This document shows, one piece after another, positions 34,801 to 47,834 of a DNA stretch of 64,000 bases. This stretch comes from Thysanoteuthis rhombus (Eukaryota > Mollusca > Cephalopoda > Oegopsida > Thysanoteuthidae), in the NCBI GenBank assembly GCA_963457665.1, contig OY735203.1, positions 3,893,850-3,957,849 on the forward strand, written 5' to 3'. Positions within the stretch are counted from its first letter, which is position 1, and each line of letters begins with the position of its first letter. The position numbers and the translations under genes are program-made. The notes beneath the pieces are model-generated. The model did not search any database, had not been told where the DNA came from, and was given only the letters and a program-made list of their open reading frames with translations.

Positions 34801-36302
34801 GTTGAGGGATTATAGGGAAAGTATGAGAGAATGAAAAACTTTGGAACTGATGGGGCAAAGAACGAAAGAAAAATATTATACAGACATTTCAAAGGAGAGA
34901 AGAGAGAGGAGAAATAAGGCATGAACCCCAGAAGAAATGAAACACTGGAAAAAAAGACCCCCAAAACAAAAGAAGTCTGAATTTTCAAAACCACTCAAAA
35001 TGCACGAGAGGATGTGACTGTTACTGGAAACAAACTGAACAAATAATTTTACATATTGCCAATTGGCGCCTCCAGGTCAAAAATTTATATAGGGAGAGAA
35101 ATTTAAAAAAAAAGATTAACTAAAGACAGAAAGAAGAAAATTATTAGAAAATGTTGGAATGCAGTCGGAAATTGAAGGACGAAAAAATGAAACATAAGAA
35201 AAATCACATGAGGTGTTGAATATTAAGAGAAGGAAAACAATTTGCTTTTTTTCCCACCTTTATTCTGACAGCCTCAAATTGACCTGAATAAACAATGAAA
35301 AAACGTTCAGCTTCAATAAATAGATCAAGATTCACTCTTTAGAATGTGATATTCAATGTACATAGTCATATAGTCTATTCCAAAATGAGCATCAAAGTTT
35401 GAAATAACCAAAGCCGCAATTTTTCTGCACCAAGCAGAAGAAAATAAAGGGGAAATGAAGAGATGAAAGAAAAAAAAAGTAAAAAAGAAAGACTTAATGA
35501 ATAACAACGTATTAATGGGGAAAATAAAACGCGCTTTTAAACTGATTAATTGAACTTGTTGCTACATTATTAGCGAACACGAATGGAAGGAAATTGAAGT
35601 TGTTATTTGAAAGCTTTTTCAGGAGAATTTTAAATTGATAGTTTAGCACTTTTCAAAAAATGTTTAAAATTTGTTTTTAGCCTTAAATGACGTTAATAAA
35701 CATTTTCGATAGCAACTAAAATCATTGTCTGATTTTTCTATGTGTATTTGATAGTGTCATTTTCGCATCGGGTATCTTTACCTTCTTTTACACTGAGTTG
35801 ATTGCCGATATGATGAGAAGATACGTGAAATAAGCGCGCACAACAACAAATCAACATAAAGGAAATTCACTGATTATTATGTGACGATTAAACCTCGTGA
35901 CATAATTTAGCAAAGATCAAATAAACACCTCAGTACTTGTCAGTAGAAAAGGGATAGAATATAGCTTTGCCTTCACTTCAACGACTCAAACCAGGATTGA
36001 TAAGAATAGTGATTTCCGGCTAGATCTGGCTGTTTTTCCCCAATATAAGCGATGAAAATCCCTGGTTTTCATAAATCTAGCAAATACAAAGAAATGCCAT
36101 TAGCAAATTTGTAAAATCATTCGTATTAATCTTTAAATCAAAATATATTCTTTGATAAATCAATTGATAATCACTTGCTTTTTTTTTACATAATAGATAT
36201 ACTTTATGATATTTTAGCGGTCTTAACAACGCTCAATACGCTTGATCAATGTTAACAATCCAAACAGAATGGATGTAAAGGTCAAGTGTACGAACTTATA
36301 TT
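34801..36302. other. No gene seen
   Basis: About 1.5 kb, A-rich on the plus strand in 34820-35500 (GAAGAGAGAG, AAAAAGAA runs). Minus-strand frames (34686-34994, 35325-35507) are Phe/Ser-rich products of that composition. Confidence 0.4.
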
Positions 36303-36410
36303 AGCACGCACACGCACACGCACACACACACACAAACACACACTTATATATATATGTGTGTGTGTGTGTGTGTGCATGTGTGTGCGTACATTAATACTAA
36401 AATTACGAAC

Positions 36411-36480
<70 letters not shown>

Positions 36481-36492
36481 TAATAATAATAA
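36303..36492. repeat. (CA)n, (TG)n and (AAT)n arrays
   Basis: CA 36307-36342 and TG 36355-36385 form an inverted pair around ATATATAT. (AAT)n spans 36411-36492 with one TGA interruption. Confidence 0.95.
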
Positions 36493-37417
36493 CGAACATA
36501 TCCCTAAAAAGAATAACGCCGTTGACAAACATTGAGGAATAATTAACTTAAAACTCTCTTTACTAACTCAACTCTACCAACACCGGGCTCCCATAATTCT
36601 TTTATTCTAAATACTCTATGCTCATCAAAATTATTAGCTTTATACCTGCACTGAATAATATACTTCATCCACTACCCGTACACAATAACCTACTATCGCA
36701 TCCAAACAATAACAGACGTACACCCTAATATACATCAAAGTACATATCTTGTTTCCCACCATGTCGCAATCTATACAATCTAAACTCCCCACCCAAATAC
36801 GTTTAATGTTACAAACCTATCTCACTCTATCCTAAACTAACTTCACTAATATCTATTGATGAATAGGAATATCACAGATAGTCATGTGATTGATACCGAT
36901 GTGTGTGTAATATTCAGTGCTACCTGGCCCATGAAAATACTAATTATAACCATTGAGATTAATCTACATACATTTTGCAGCTAATACGCAAGAATACATA
37001 ACAAAGACCCCACTAAATTATACCTTATATTGCCTTGACTAATAACGTCCTTACTCCATAACCTGTCACCGGAATACATCTAGATAATTCAGAGCATTTT
37101 ATCTCTAGATTTCATCTCCCAAGATCAATTTTATACACGTCTATACTATTAATATTCTCATAGTTCTACTTAAGGACTGATATTCATCTACTAATACTGA
37201 TATGTACTTTTCACCTCATCTTTCATTCGGAATGATGATGCTAAATTTTGTAAACACTCCAATCCCAACATAAACACACCCTTTGTTCGATGTATATTTA
37301 TCCATCCAACCAACTGCATTTTTGATAGGTGCGTAACATTTACATGGACAGAAGTCTACTTCATAGAATCCTGAGTAATCCCATTATATTTTCTTACATG
37401 GTATGACATTGCACTTG
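36493..37417. other. No recognisable feature
   Basis: AT-rich sequence with an ACTAAT/CTAATA-rich texture. No frames over 60 codons. Confidence 0.4.

Positions 37418-37491
<74 letters not shown>
37418..37491. repeat. (CA)n-(TA)n array
   Basis: CA 37420-37454, then TA 37459-37491. Confidence 0.95.
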
Positions 37492-37494
<3 letters not shown>

Positions 37495-39051
37495 TCAGTT
37501 TATTTCAAATCCCTATTTAGGGCATTTTTGGGAGGTGCGTCCGTTCTTACAAGCATGGAGAACCTTCCTTATACACTATTTATATAAATATTTTTTTTAT
37601 TTTCCTTGTTCAGTCGTTGGTCACAGTTCATCACGTTTTTTCTGTTTTACACAGTGGAGATACTCTACTGTTTGGTTGTTATAAACTTAGCAGGAGATGC
37701 TGTAGACACTTCCTTTATCAGTATGTTGTTAAAACATCAGCTCTTTGTGATATTTTTCCTTTCTGGATTTATTTTATTCTCACTTTAATATGTTTCTCAG
37801 TGTTAGGGTTCATTTTTAGATGACTTCCGTTGTTCATTCAATTGTTTTATCCATTCTAGGTTGGTATGTTTCTTAATATCCAAGATAATTATGAAAAGTT
37901 GATTAGTTTGTTCGTAAAGTGACTGTGGGTATAAAATGATATTCATGTTAATATTTACTGTAGTGCTACTACTATCGTTAATTATAGCAAGGGGAATAAG
38001 ATAGCTATAGTGGTCAGTCTTAGTATACCTGTATGTGGGGTGTTGAATCATGTTTTTTGATAAAAACTTCTAGCAGTGCCTGTACTTTAACGCTACTTTT
38101 TTTCTGTTTAACAATTCAGCATTCTGGTTTTTTATTCTATTGGCAAGGGTGTGAATTTCAAATTTCACATTTAAGTATAGATAACATTGGGTTTCAGTGT
38201 TCATGAATATGTGGGTTCATTTTACTATTTCCCATCTTACTATGGGTATGAGACTGCTATTAGTCTCAAACAATATATCGACAGTGATGTACTGTTTGAA
38301 TATTTTTCCTTAGTAAATGATCATAAATGGTTAGCTGATCTTAGTTTGAAGGGTGTTCTAGACATTCCGATATAAAATTTAACTTCTAATGGTTACACTT
38401 GGGTTTATATTCCTGCTTGATATGCAATATTCGATTTGAGATATTTGTTTTGCAAAAGGCATCTGTTTCTATTTGTACAATTACAATTAGGTTTATTCAT
38501 GCTTTTTCCACTTGTTCAAGCTCTGATTTAACTCAACATAATGTTTATGAAATAAACCCATCACGCATCAGATATTGCATTGTATCAAAACATATTGTAT
38601 CCCTGATCTGTATTTTGTTATATAAAATACACATGTGTGTGTACATATGGTTAATCATAGAAGCATATATAGGAATGGGTTCTACATAACATTGCTAATA
38701 ATCTCACAAGCATTGTACTGGACGGTGACCTAGATTAGTTCCCAGTCACCATAACAACTTATTCTTGCAGATACCCATTCCGCTTGACTAAAATAATAAC
38801 TTAAATACCTACATCTGCTGTTACTACTACATTCACCATGAAGTCCAAATTACCATATTGCCTCCACATTCATAATACTCAACGGACACACAGCTTGGGC
38901 CTCTTATTGACTTTTATCTTACTTTTCAAAGCATGGGAATCAAACCTTTTAACTACTGAGGAGATAGGAGCGAAACATGTATCGTATACAAATTATTGAT
39001 TTATCAATTAATTAATTAATTAAAAAATCTCCATGTTTGACTCATTCCTTG

Positions 39052-39054
<3 letters not shown>
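37492..39054. other. No gene seen
   Basis: About 1.5 kb, T-rich on the plus strand (37550-38650). Frames at 37403-37684, 38187-38375 and 38399-38689 are not recognisable. No match to other parts of the window. Confidence 0.4.
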
Positions 39055-39120
<66 letters not shown>

Positions 39121-39122
39121 AT
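39055..39122. repeat. (TA)n-(TG)n array
   Basis: TA 39056-39106, then TG 39107-39120. Confidence 0.95.
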
Positions 39123-39638
39123 ATCGGCTCCAGAGGGTAAACCTATATTTCATATAATTTATTGCGCTCGGCTGTCGCTGATCATAAAGTTTGAACATGA
39201 GGAAGAGTGCGCTACTCGATTTTGGTTTTAGCGCATCAAGAGTACAAGACAAACCTCTACATTCAGAAACTCGAACGTGGGAAGACTCTTGCGAGCATGA
39301 TGTTCGATGTTAGAACAATGATGTCTGCCAGTCGAGGTGATGAGATTTCTATGATTGCATGCGTTTGTAATTGAAAACTAGGAAGTAAGTTCTCCAATAA
39401 ACATCCGGGCAATGTGCGTGATGCACGCTGGCGAGGTTTCATCTTATTTTCCATACGGAACCATTTCACAATTAAAATTGAAAAAAAAAAGAGAAGAAAA
39501 AGAAGCCGATCTCTCGCTTGTGAAGTTTGTTCGCCGATATCAACTTTAAATGACTTTTAATGCTACTCATCTTTTTCTTTCACAAATTTAATTGAGCAAG
39601 CAATAAAAAAATGAATCCACCTTTGTGGTTGTTTACGG

Positions 39639-39640
<2 letters not shown>
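39123..39640. other. No gene; unique-looking GC-average tract
   Basis: 39125-39470 is less AT-rich than its flanks, does not match the rest of the window, and has no long frame beyond about 68 codons. Confidence 0.4.
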
Positions 39641-39707
<67 letters not shown>

Positions 39708-39723
39708 CAGTATTATTATTATT
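39641..39723. repeat. (TTA)n array
   Basis: About 27 units with one CAG interruption. Confidence 0.97.
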
Positions 39724-40280
<557 letters not shown>

Positions 40281-40518
40281 GTGGTAGCAGTAGAGGCAGG
40301 TCCTATGAAAATTCTCTGGATGTTGACAAACAGGGATTAGTTTCATATGCAAAAATCTACGAACTCCCCAATAAACTTCATAATTATTCTCTGCTACCTT
40401 CTCCCCCTTCTGTTAACATTAAACAACATAACTTTTTCCTCTCCCCTTTCTTACCCTTTCGATTAACTGACTTAACTTGTTCCCTCTAGTCTCTTCATGC
40501 AATTTTATTGAAATTAAA

Positions 40519-40607
<89 letters not shown>

Positions 40608-40614
40608 CATTATT
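40519..40614. repeat. (ATT)n array
   Basis: About 31 units, 239 bases from the previous (TTA)n array. Confidence 0.97.
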
Positions 40615-40860
40615 GTTCTATCTCTTTAAAAAAAAAATTCCTCTTTCTCCCTCTCACTTCTCTCTCTCTCTTATCGAACTGACTTCATTTTCTCTCCACT
40701 TTTCCTTTCTGTTCCTTCCGTAAACTAACAGTTCCTCCCTCTTTTCTTACCCCTTTACTGACCATTTAAACCCTTTCCTTCCCCTCTCTTTCAACCCCTT
40801 TGGTAAACTACCAAATAACTTTTCTCTCCCATCTTTCTTCTCTTTCATTTCACTATATAT
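40615..40860 (+). repeat. Polypyrimidine tract with ~60-base periodicity
   Basis: T/C-rich. CTTTTCTTACCC(C)TTT-type segments recur at about 40445, 40742 and, less well, 40795, each near an ACTGAC motif. The part at 40430-40500, before the ATT array, belongs to the same texture. Confidence 0.5.
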
Positions 40861-42079
40861 CTCAAGTTTACCGTGAATATATATTTCTTAATTAAATAAT
40901 ATTTCCCATTTATTTAATATAAATATAAAAGATAGTCATAGATTTTCGTGAGAAAATTCCTGTTTTGATCAATTTGATTTTTCAGGCATATTTTTTCACA
41001 AGTTTGTAATTTCGAATATGAATAGTAGAAACCAATCTTTGACCATTTTCTCTTTATCAACTCCTATTCCAATGAATTTTTCTCGGTTCGGAAAGAGACT
41101 TATTATGAAAAATGCATATATTAGAAGGCCTAATTTCAAACTCCCAGTATATATTATATGGGAGTTTAAATCAAACTCCAGACATAGTGTATACTTTTTT
41201 TTCAAACAGTGACCTCTTTTAAAATCATCTTTTTCTGAACCTGATCCTAAGCCGTGCCTAAGTTCGGAATAAATGTGAAAATAAGACTTGTATCAGGAGA
41301 TACGGTCAAATCAGAATGTCAATAAAAGCTCAACCATGGTTGTTGGATGTCTTCGCCAGTTTTTTATGTTCATTGGTACAAATTAAGTAGCTTCAGTATA
41401 AAAAGATTCACATCAACAGTCTGTGCATGTGGGAAAATATCGATTCCATTTCCAATCAGGATGTGGTGACGGATCAGAATATAAAGAATAGGTTCCGAGG
41501 GAGAATCTAATTCACAAAACTATGCCAGAGTGAGAATAGGTTAATACTTGACCGATCTTACTACTGAGTTACAGGAATCAGGGGCAAGCCTGTGTTCAAA
41601 TCAAACACTCATCCTCTTTAATCATCCCTTCTGTGAAATGTTTGCTATTAATTGGTAGTTCAACATCGGTAACCCAATCTATTTATTTATCATATTAGAT
41701 AAAGTATTGTCAATTATTATTAATAATCTTTTACTACTATTCACGTCTATCTCAAAAGCTTTGATGCTTTCTATTGCAATGAAACTCACACCGGTTTCCC
41801 TTTTGGTAGTGGGTGAATAGATTAACAGCGTGGATCGGAATAAGGAATAAGTTCCTGTTGAGAATCAAACTCACGGATAAATAAATTTATTTGAACAAGC
41901 CTAAATGTATCTTTCAGAAACTTACTGAGAAGGAATGGGATAAACATAGATGGAAAATACTTGAACCATTTGCGATTCGATATTTCTGTGGCATCAGAAG
42001 CATGGGAAAAATTGCAAAACATCTCGACTAATCTAAGAAGATTAGGCTCAAAGGCGAACAGAACGAAGGCAAAATAATG
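40861..42079. other. No gene seen
   Basis: AT-rich. GATCGGAATAAGGAATAAGTT (41833) resembles GATCAGAATATAAAGAATAGG (41474), and both are followed by AGAATC and CTCACGGAT/TTCACAAAA, so two diverged copies of a short repeat may lie here. Confidence 0.35.
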
Positions 42080-42600
42080 TTTTACAAAAGAATTCCTCGA
42101 AAGAGCATAAGGATAAAGGGCCGGGCTCTACAAAGGATAATGAATTGATAATGAATAAAGACCAGTTGGCTGGAAATCATTTGATATAAATAGGGACATA
42201 TTGAAGAGCACATTGCTGTTGCATACAATGATTGCATAATACCAGCAATGGCGTTGAAACATGGAAATTAACAAAATGAACAGAGAACTAACCTGGAATC
42301 GCACAGAGAGCCATGGAAAGAGCAATGCAAAGGATAACTCGAAGAAACAAGGAGAACACGTATTCAAGGGAAGACTACTTTGAACTATATTATACAAATT
42401 ATCAAGCAACAACGGAGGTGGGCTGGACACTTGGCTAGAATACAAGATGACAGATGTAACAAAAGAATAGCCGATTGATACCCTTGGGACAAAGTTTGAC
42501 GGTAAGACATAGCAAAGGTCAGCACAATCACAATCGTCATGGAGTGAGATGCAAAAGACCTTAATCCAGCAGTGAACCTATAATGGTCGATGATAATGAT
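42080..42600 (+). mobile_element. RTE-like LINE, C-terminal end, divergent subfamily
   Basis: GTTGAAACATGGAAATTAAC (42252) corresponds to the ETW landmark. It is followed by an AMERAMQR segment and GRPLWTILYKLSSNN-type sequence, then RRWAGHLARIQDDRCNKR (42415-42467) and a WSEMQKTLIQQ-like end. The order matches 19440-19910. It ends in GGTCGATGATAATGATAG. Confidence 0.7.
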
Positions 42601-42868
42601 AGAAATTTAAATGGGAATGCTATGTCACATGATTTGGAGTGAATGCAAAATATGAAATTCTACCTTTGTTGTTCTAAATTGAAGGAAAACTTTTCATTGA
42701 TTTGAAATTCACGGAGGAAACAATTGGAATACACTCATAATAAAGTTTAAAATTGCAAACGGGAAATTATTGCTATGTTTCGTTTACATAAGGGAAAATG
42801 GATACTAAACTTTTATTTTGAACTAAATGCCGCAAAAGGTGCATTCCAATCAACCCATCCCTGTTCTG
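42601..42868. other. No recognisable feature
   Basis: AT-rich spacer. Confidence 0.35.
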
Positions 42869-42904
<36 letters not shown>

Positions 42905-42960
42905 GCTGTCATCTGCAGCAGCATTTTAGCGTCCTTTGTTGGACATTCCCTGAAAATTGA
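42869..42960 (-). mobile_element. RTE 3' terminal scrap with (GAT)n tail
   Basis: On the minus strand GAATGTCCAACAAAGGACGC then TAAAATGCTG leads into (GAT)n. This is the same order as the RTE 3' ends at 11755, 34760 and 63085. Only about 50 bases of the element plus its 36-base tail remain. Confidence 0.65.
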
Positions 42961-43394
42961 TTATTCAAAATTTTGATTTCTGCAAAAAATTGATTTTATC
43001 AAAATAAGTGATTAATTTAGCTTCAAGTTTTAGTTTAATAAGATTTAAAAAAGAAAAACAAAACCACGATGACCATCACATTGTGTGTCAGAATAGTATT
43101 AATTATGTTGAACTCTTCCCACCAAACTTGAAGAATCAAAATTCAAATGAATCAGAGTGAGAAATCTAATATCTAATTGCGTAAATTAATCCTAACAAAA
43201 AAGTGCGATATAGTTTCACTTTGAATTTACGAACTTATGTTCACCAATAACCTTTTAAAATTTGAATTTATAAATCAATAAGTGTAACTAGAAAATATTT
43301 CATTGATTTTTCATAAATTTCGATGAAATAAATCAAAATTATGGGTGTCATTTTTTGCACTGATGAAAAAATATTGGGGAAAAAATCAGGTGTT
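42961..43394. other. No recognisable feature
   Basis: AT-rich. AAATTTTGAATTT/AAATTGATT variants recur, and the region has few GC bases. Confidence 0.4.
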
Positions 43395-43745
43395 CATTGT
43401 TTTCCTTCCCTCTTCTCGCTATTTTCTCTTTAAATCCACCTTTTTCTCTTTTCCTTGCTTCTTTTCTTTTTTTTGTCTGTCTGCACTCTGCTCACTCATT
43501 CTCTTCTCCCTCTCTCCCTCTTTGTGTCTTTCTTTTTTTTCTTTCTTTCTCTTTTTTCCATAGTCAATAAGACCTGTATATCCTACTCTCATTTTCCTCG
43601 TCCTCTCACTCCTCTTTCTCTCTCTATCTTTATCTTGAGTCAAACTCCAACTGTGACGTCACCAGTACTCCTTCTTTCTTTCCTCGTTTTTGTCATATAA
43701 TTCATCTTCCTATCTTCCTCTATTCATTTTGTATCAAAATCCACA
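43395..43745 (+). repeat. Polypyrimidine tract
   Basis: T/C-rich plus strand with CTCTTTT, TCCCTC and TTTCTTT runs. Phe/Ser/Leu frames here and their Lys/Arg/Glu antisense frames are artefacts. Confidence 0.8.
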
Positions 43746-44344
43746 CTGTGTATTTTTTTGTTTTTCTTTGTCTACGTTACTTTCGATAGATTAGGAGTTG
43801 TGTGGAAATGATGATTTTATCTGAAAATATATAGATTGTTGATAGCTACAACATTAACTAGAGTACCAAGGAAGATTATGCTGCTTTTTACCTCATAGAT
43901 TATGCCGCAGTGGTGGTAAAATTAACTTACCTTGATGATAACACTACTAGTATGCTGGAGCCATAAATCTATTATTAAAACGAAAAATATATATAAAGAA
44001 AGGGACCAATTTGTCATCAACCTTCATTGTAAATTGATCCCCCTCGATAAAACCTGTTTCGAGAAGTGTTAAAAAAATCCTCCTTAATTATTGAAATGAT
44101 TGTGTAAGCAAAAATTGAAGTTTTTCCAGTAAACGGTTAGGGCTTGGGGAAGTCTGTAGAGGAAGAAAGATACATGAGTAGAGACAGATAAATGTCAGAA
44201 CTCACAAATAACCTAAACCCAGCAACAATGATTCAACTGGTCTGCTGTGGGTAGCGGTTATAAAGAACAACGGCAATGGTATGAGTTTGATTATTTTTAG
44301 AAATCAGAAAATTTAATCATAATTGCCATATCTTTTTTCACTTT
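43746..44344. other. No recognisable feature
   Basis: AT-rich sequence. 43995-44075 (GGGACCAATTTGTCATCAAC, TTCATTGTAAATTGATCCCC) may be a family A centre fragment in plus orientation, too short to list separately. Confidence 0.35.
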
Positions 44345-44720
44345 TTAAACGTTAGTCAGGCTGGCTGACTGGCTAAGAATGTATACTATCCACTTTAATA
44401 GAAGTACATTCACTCCTTATTTTGTCAACATACAACTTTTCTGATTTATTTTAACTCCCCTAACATGAATATTGTGGGGCAGGGTTCAGTTTGAAATGTA
44501 CGTTCATGCTAAATTAGTACTTAGTTTGTCATTTTTTCTTTTTGAAAATTCAGACTTTATAGCGATTACTGCCCAACAAAAGGCGAGAGAAGTAACTCAT
44601 TCATTGATCACCCCTTCTTACATTGTTTGATCATCCCAAACACAACATGCAACAAAAATAGGTTGTTTACGTGACAGTTTCTATTGAGTTACTAACCAGA
44701 CCTGTTCTCGATAATTGTTG
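44345..44720 (+). repeat. Family A, near full copy
   Basis: CAGGCTGGCTGACTGGCTAA (head), TTGAAATGTACGTTCATGC and TAAATTAGTACTTAGTTTG (centre), CCCAACAAAAGGCGAGAGAA (GTAAC follows), TTCATTGATCACCCC, CAACATGCAACAAAA, and GTTTCTATTGAGTTACTAAC then CAGACCTG (tail). Confidence 0.7.
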
Positions 44721-45365
44721 ATTTAATATCAGTTTTTCATGTGTTGTTATTAGTTATGATAGTTTTCCTTTTGGTCATTAAATTGATCAGTAAAAAGTTA
44801 CCATATTCGACGGTATATAAACCCCGACTTTTCCTAAAATAATATCTATCTTAAGGCAAACGTAACGTTCGTTGTTCCGCCAATCATTGTCCACAAATTC
44901 ACGATGAATGCAGATAAATGATGAATAATATTAATTAGATTAAATACGTTTTTCTTGATATTACCTCGGAAGTCTTTTTGCCATCAAATACTGCAGTAAC
45001 CCATTCGTCTTAGACTATAATTGCTTCATTTCACAGGGGAAACTTTCTGCACTATGTCAATTCTAAAGCGGGTCCATATTAAGAAGTACCTGGTGAACAA
45101 AGACCGGTTATGCTAGATAATCACGTGATACACCTCGTTTAAGCAGTGTAGAAACATTCGTAGCAAAAGCAGTCATCATTGGGTTACTTAAAAGGATAGA
45201 ATAATCCATTAAAACCATTAACACTAACAATCTACCAGGAAAGATTATCAGCAATGAGCTAAGAGCTAGACTGGAAATATGTAAGCAAATTTGGGAAGAT
45301 TGGTACGGTACAAACCACAGCACGCAGCTGCGATAGGTAACGACGATGTGTGGACGGCTGGAAAC
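44721..45365. other. No gene seen
   Basis: AT-rich to 45050. 45060-45360 is GC-average and reads ELRARLEICKQIWEDWYGTN on the plus strand near 45255, LINE-like in texture but not identified. Confidence 0.35.
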
Positions 45366-45710
45366 ATGAGGAAACTTACTGTCACTCAGCCTTCAGCAAT
45401 GACCACTGGGCAACAGGTGTGAAACTGCAAATCACAATACTGCCGCAGATAGAGTGTTGAGAAGAGGCCTGGAGACTTGGGGTGACTAGCTGCCACTCAG
45501 TCTTTAGCGTCGATCACCAGACAACTTGTAACATGTAGACAAGGGAACCTACCAAATAATTGATGTGGCCATGCCTGCAGATCGCAGAGAATATTCGAAA
45601 GAGGGTGAAACACTCAGGGAACACCAGGACCTGACAAGGGAACTGACAGAGGTGTGGGATATGAAAGTCAGGGCAGTGCCAGTAATAGTAGGTACACGCG
45701 AAACCGTATC
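45366..45710 (+). mobile_element. REL-type LINE pieces, rearranged
   Basis: Two 3' UTR units in plus orientation come first: CTGTCACTCAGCCTTCAGC with CACTGGGCAACAGGTGTGAA, then CTGCCACTCAGTCTTTAGCG with CCAGACAACTTGT. They are followed at 45540-45705 by coding sequence YQIIDVAMPADRREYSKEGE, HQDLTRELTEVWDMKVRAVP and VIVG. That coding block equals residues 1111-1158 of the complete element (including the second nuclease Asp). In an intact element the UTR units come after the coding end, so this is a rearrangement or two insertions end to end. Confidence 0.8.
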
Positions 45711-45749
45711 AAATTTTTTATTCTACACATAATAAACGAACGCATAAAT

Positions 45750-45820
45750 ACGTAAGACTATCTCAGCTGGTAAGAGAGCCGCCTGTTAATCACTTGGTCG
45801 TGATTACGAATCATGGTAAG
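45750..45820 (+). repeat. tRNA-Asn-like pseudogene or SINE head
   Basis: TATCTCAGCTGGTAAGAG is a good D-arm/A-box. GCCGCCTGTTAATCACTTGG sits where an anticodon arm with GTT would be. GTGATTACGAATCATGG is a damaged B box. The acceptor and T stems do not pair, so it is not a working tRNA. Confidence 0.5.
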
Positions 45821-46619
45821 GAAATGGTGATTTTAGATATTTGTTAGGTTTGATGTGACAGGATACACAAACATTGAAGAATTTAATCCCTCAAGTATTG
45901 TGAGGATTACTAATATACTTGTTTGTTTGTTTTTTATTTTTACGGGATGGAAACCAAGTCAACTTAAAGTTGAGCTGGAGTTTTGCAAAAGAAAAGATTT
46001 GTGCAGCTTATATTTAAGATACTTTGAATAATAGACTGTGTCAAAAGAAGTTTCCAAGTTTCATAGTGGATATTTTCGCTGCTAAATGCTTCACGATTTG
46101 GGAAATTAAATAATAATCATATAAATTGAGATTGAAATCTATCAAATCAAGATATAGTTTGAGAATAATTGACACCATGACACGTTTAAGAGGATGAAAA
46201 TATCCAAATGAAATTTTGTAAAGTATTAAAAATACTTGAATACTTTACAAAACGTAATCATGCAGCGGGTGAAATGAACCATTACTAACCACCCCAAAGA
46301 ACGGTCGTCTTTCACAAAAGGTAATGCTATGTGTATGATAGGATTAGAAGGGAGATCACTACTATGACTCCCTTCCGAATAAATGAATGGTGGATTCAAA
46401 TCCATCATTTTGCCTCGATATTGCACGCTCAGATTACCATTTATTATAGTTTTTAGTGGATTCTCTTTGTAAAAAGTATACATTCCCCCGGAAAATCAAT
46501 TCATTCGTATATGAAAAGTCTTATAGAATGGAATTATGAAGTTGCCAGAAAGATGGAAGAGAATAGTTAAACAAAACGAACATAATCATGGTAATTTTAT
46601 CCAGGCAAAAAGTCTAGAT
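45821..46619. other. No gene seen
   Basis: AT-rich. GTAAAGTATT...AATACTTTACAAAA near 46217-46252 forms a short inverted repeat. An 85-codon minus-strand frame (46226-46483) is not recognised. Confidence 0.4.
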
Positions 46620-47480
46620 ATAATCCCCGACGATCAGATCCGGTCTTTATACTAGGATAGGATGGTCATTCTGGATTTCGATGTAATCTCATCTACTTTT
46701 CATTTTCCAGGGAAGCCACTGCCCTGTGCTACTATCATTTTTTCCTATGCTCGAGCGCAAGTAGTTTGCACTCTTCCATAGGCATAACTGTTCCTGATCT
46801 ATCATTCTAATTTCCATGGAATCTGTTTGAGCCAGTGTCCCGAGTTCATACATAATGCGGACTCTAATCTCACCCCCTTTTCCCCAAAGGTGGCATTTGC
46901 TGTTTGGGTGAAGATCTATGTCTCTTCTGATATAATTAGCCCTGATGCCTTTGTTCTGGACAGCACTTTTGAAAGACTCTATTTCTTGTTTCAGGCGTCC
47001 TCTATTTCTAGAGTCAAGTGTCCATGTTTGTTCGATTGCAAGATTTTCTGTCATTTGAATGTTGAGAGTTTCCTTTCGCCATTTTCCTTTTCTTATTTCG
47101 TCACTATTCCCAAGTTATTCCCATTTCACCTGTCAGCGTACAGCTTCTAACAGTTTGCCTAGATGCTTCGTAGATTCCTTTAACGAATTTTGCAAATCCC
47201 AATTTTAGACATCAAAGCAGAGTACTCTATGCTTATGAGCCTTCTTCTGTCTCCTTTTCTCTTTTGCATATTGTCCGTCAATGTCATTGATTGTGCATGG
47301 TCATCTGTTACCTGGTGATTTGAAGTCCTGACTTGCCCGGCCTAGGAATGTCATAGCATACCTTACTATGAATACAGTACTCAAAATGAAATCTTCACTC
47401 TTCACTTGTATTTCTAAAATCTTTTTCTTTCTCTCCATCAGTAATTATTCCTCATCCGTCACTTCATCTTCACCTGCATC
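46620..47480 (-). mobile_element. REL-type LINE, C-terminal fragment
   Basis: Minus strand, high to low: VRYAMTFLGRAS (VIRYTGPFLGW in the complete copy), RRRLISIEYSALMSKIGI (GRGLISIEDCVQRAKV), then one open stretch TWTLDSRNRGRLKQEIESFK, AVQNKGIRANYIRRDIDLHP and NSKCHLWGKGGE. The knuckle Cys/His pattern is broken (CHLWG for CRMCG). The nuclease part is missing. It is more diverged than the pieces at 55.8-57.5 kb, so older or of another subfamily. Confidence 0.85.
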
Positions 47481-47829
47481 GAAAAATCCATCTCGTGCGA
47501 TCTTAGATATCAATAGAGATTGTATATAGTTGATTCCCGGATTATTTTGTTATTTTGTAGTTCAATCAATAGTTTTCCATCGTGCATCATTGGTACTGGG
47601 CATTTTTTTGAAGTTTTGGCTGATTTTTCAGAAGTTACAAGAAATGTTGGCGTGTTAGGGACAGAGGAGTGCACGCTGCTTCCATATATGCTCCATGTAA
47701 AACAAACGCTGAACACTATTTTCAAGTTTCAGTTTTTTCATAAGGCGAAAAATTGACGTGAAGTGAAGCTTTGGAAAGCAACTGATACTTGTATTTCCAT
47801 CAGGTGTTTTTAACCCCTTTCTCCTTTTT
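47481..47829. other. No recognisable feature
   Basis: T-rich. The frames are not recognisable. Confidence 0.35.
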
Positions 47830-47834
47830 ATCAA

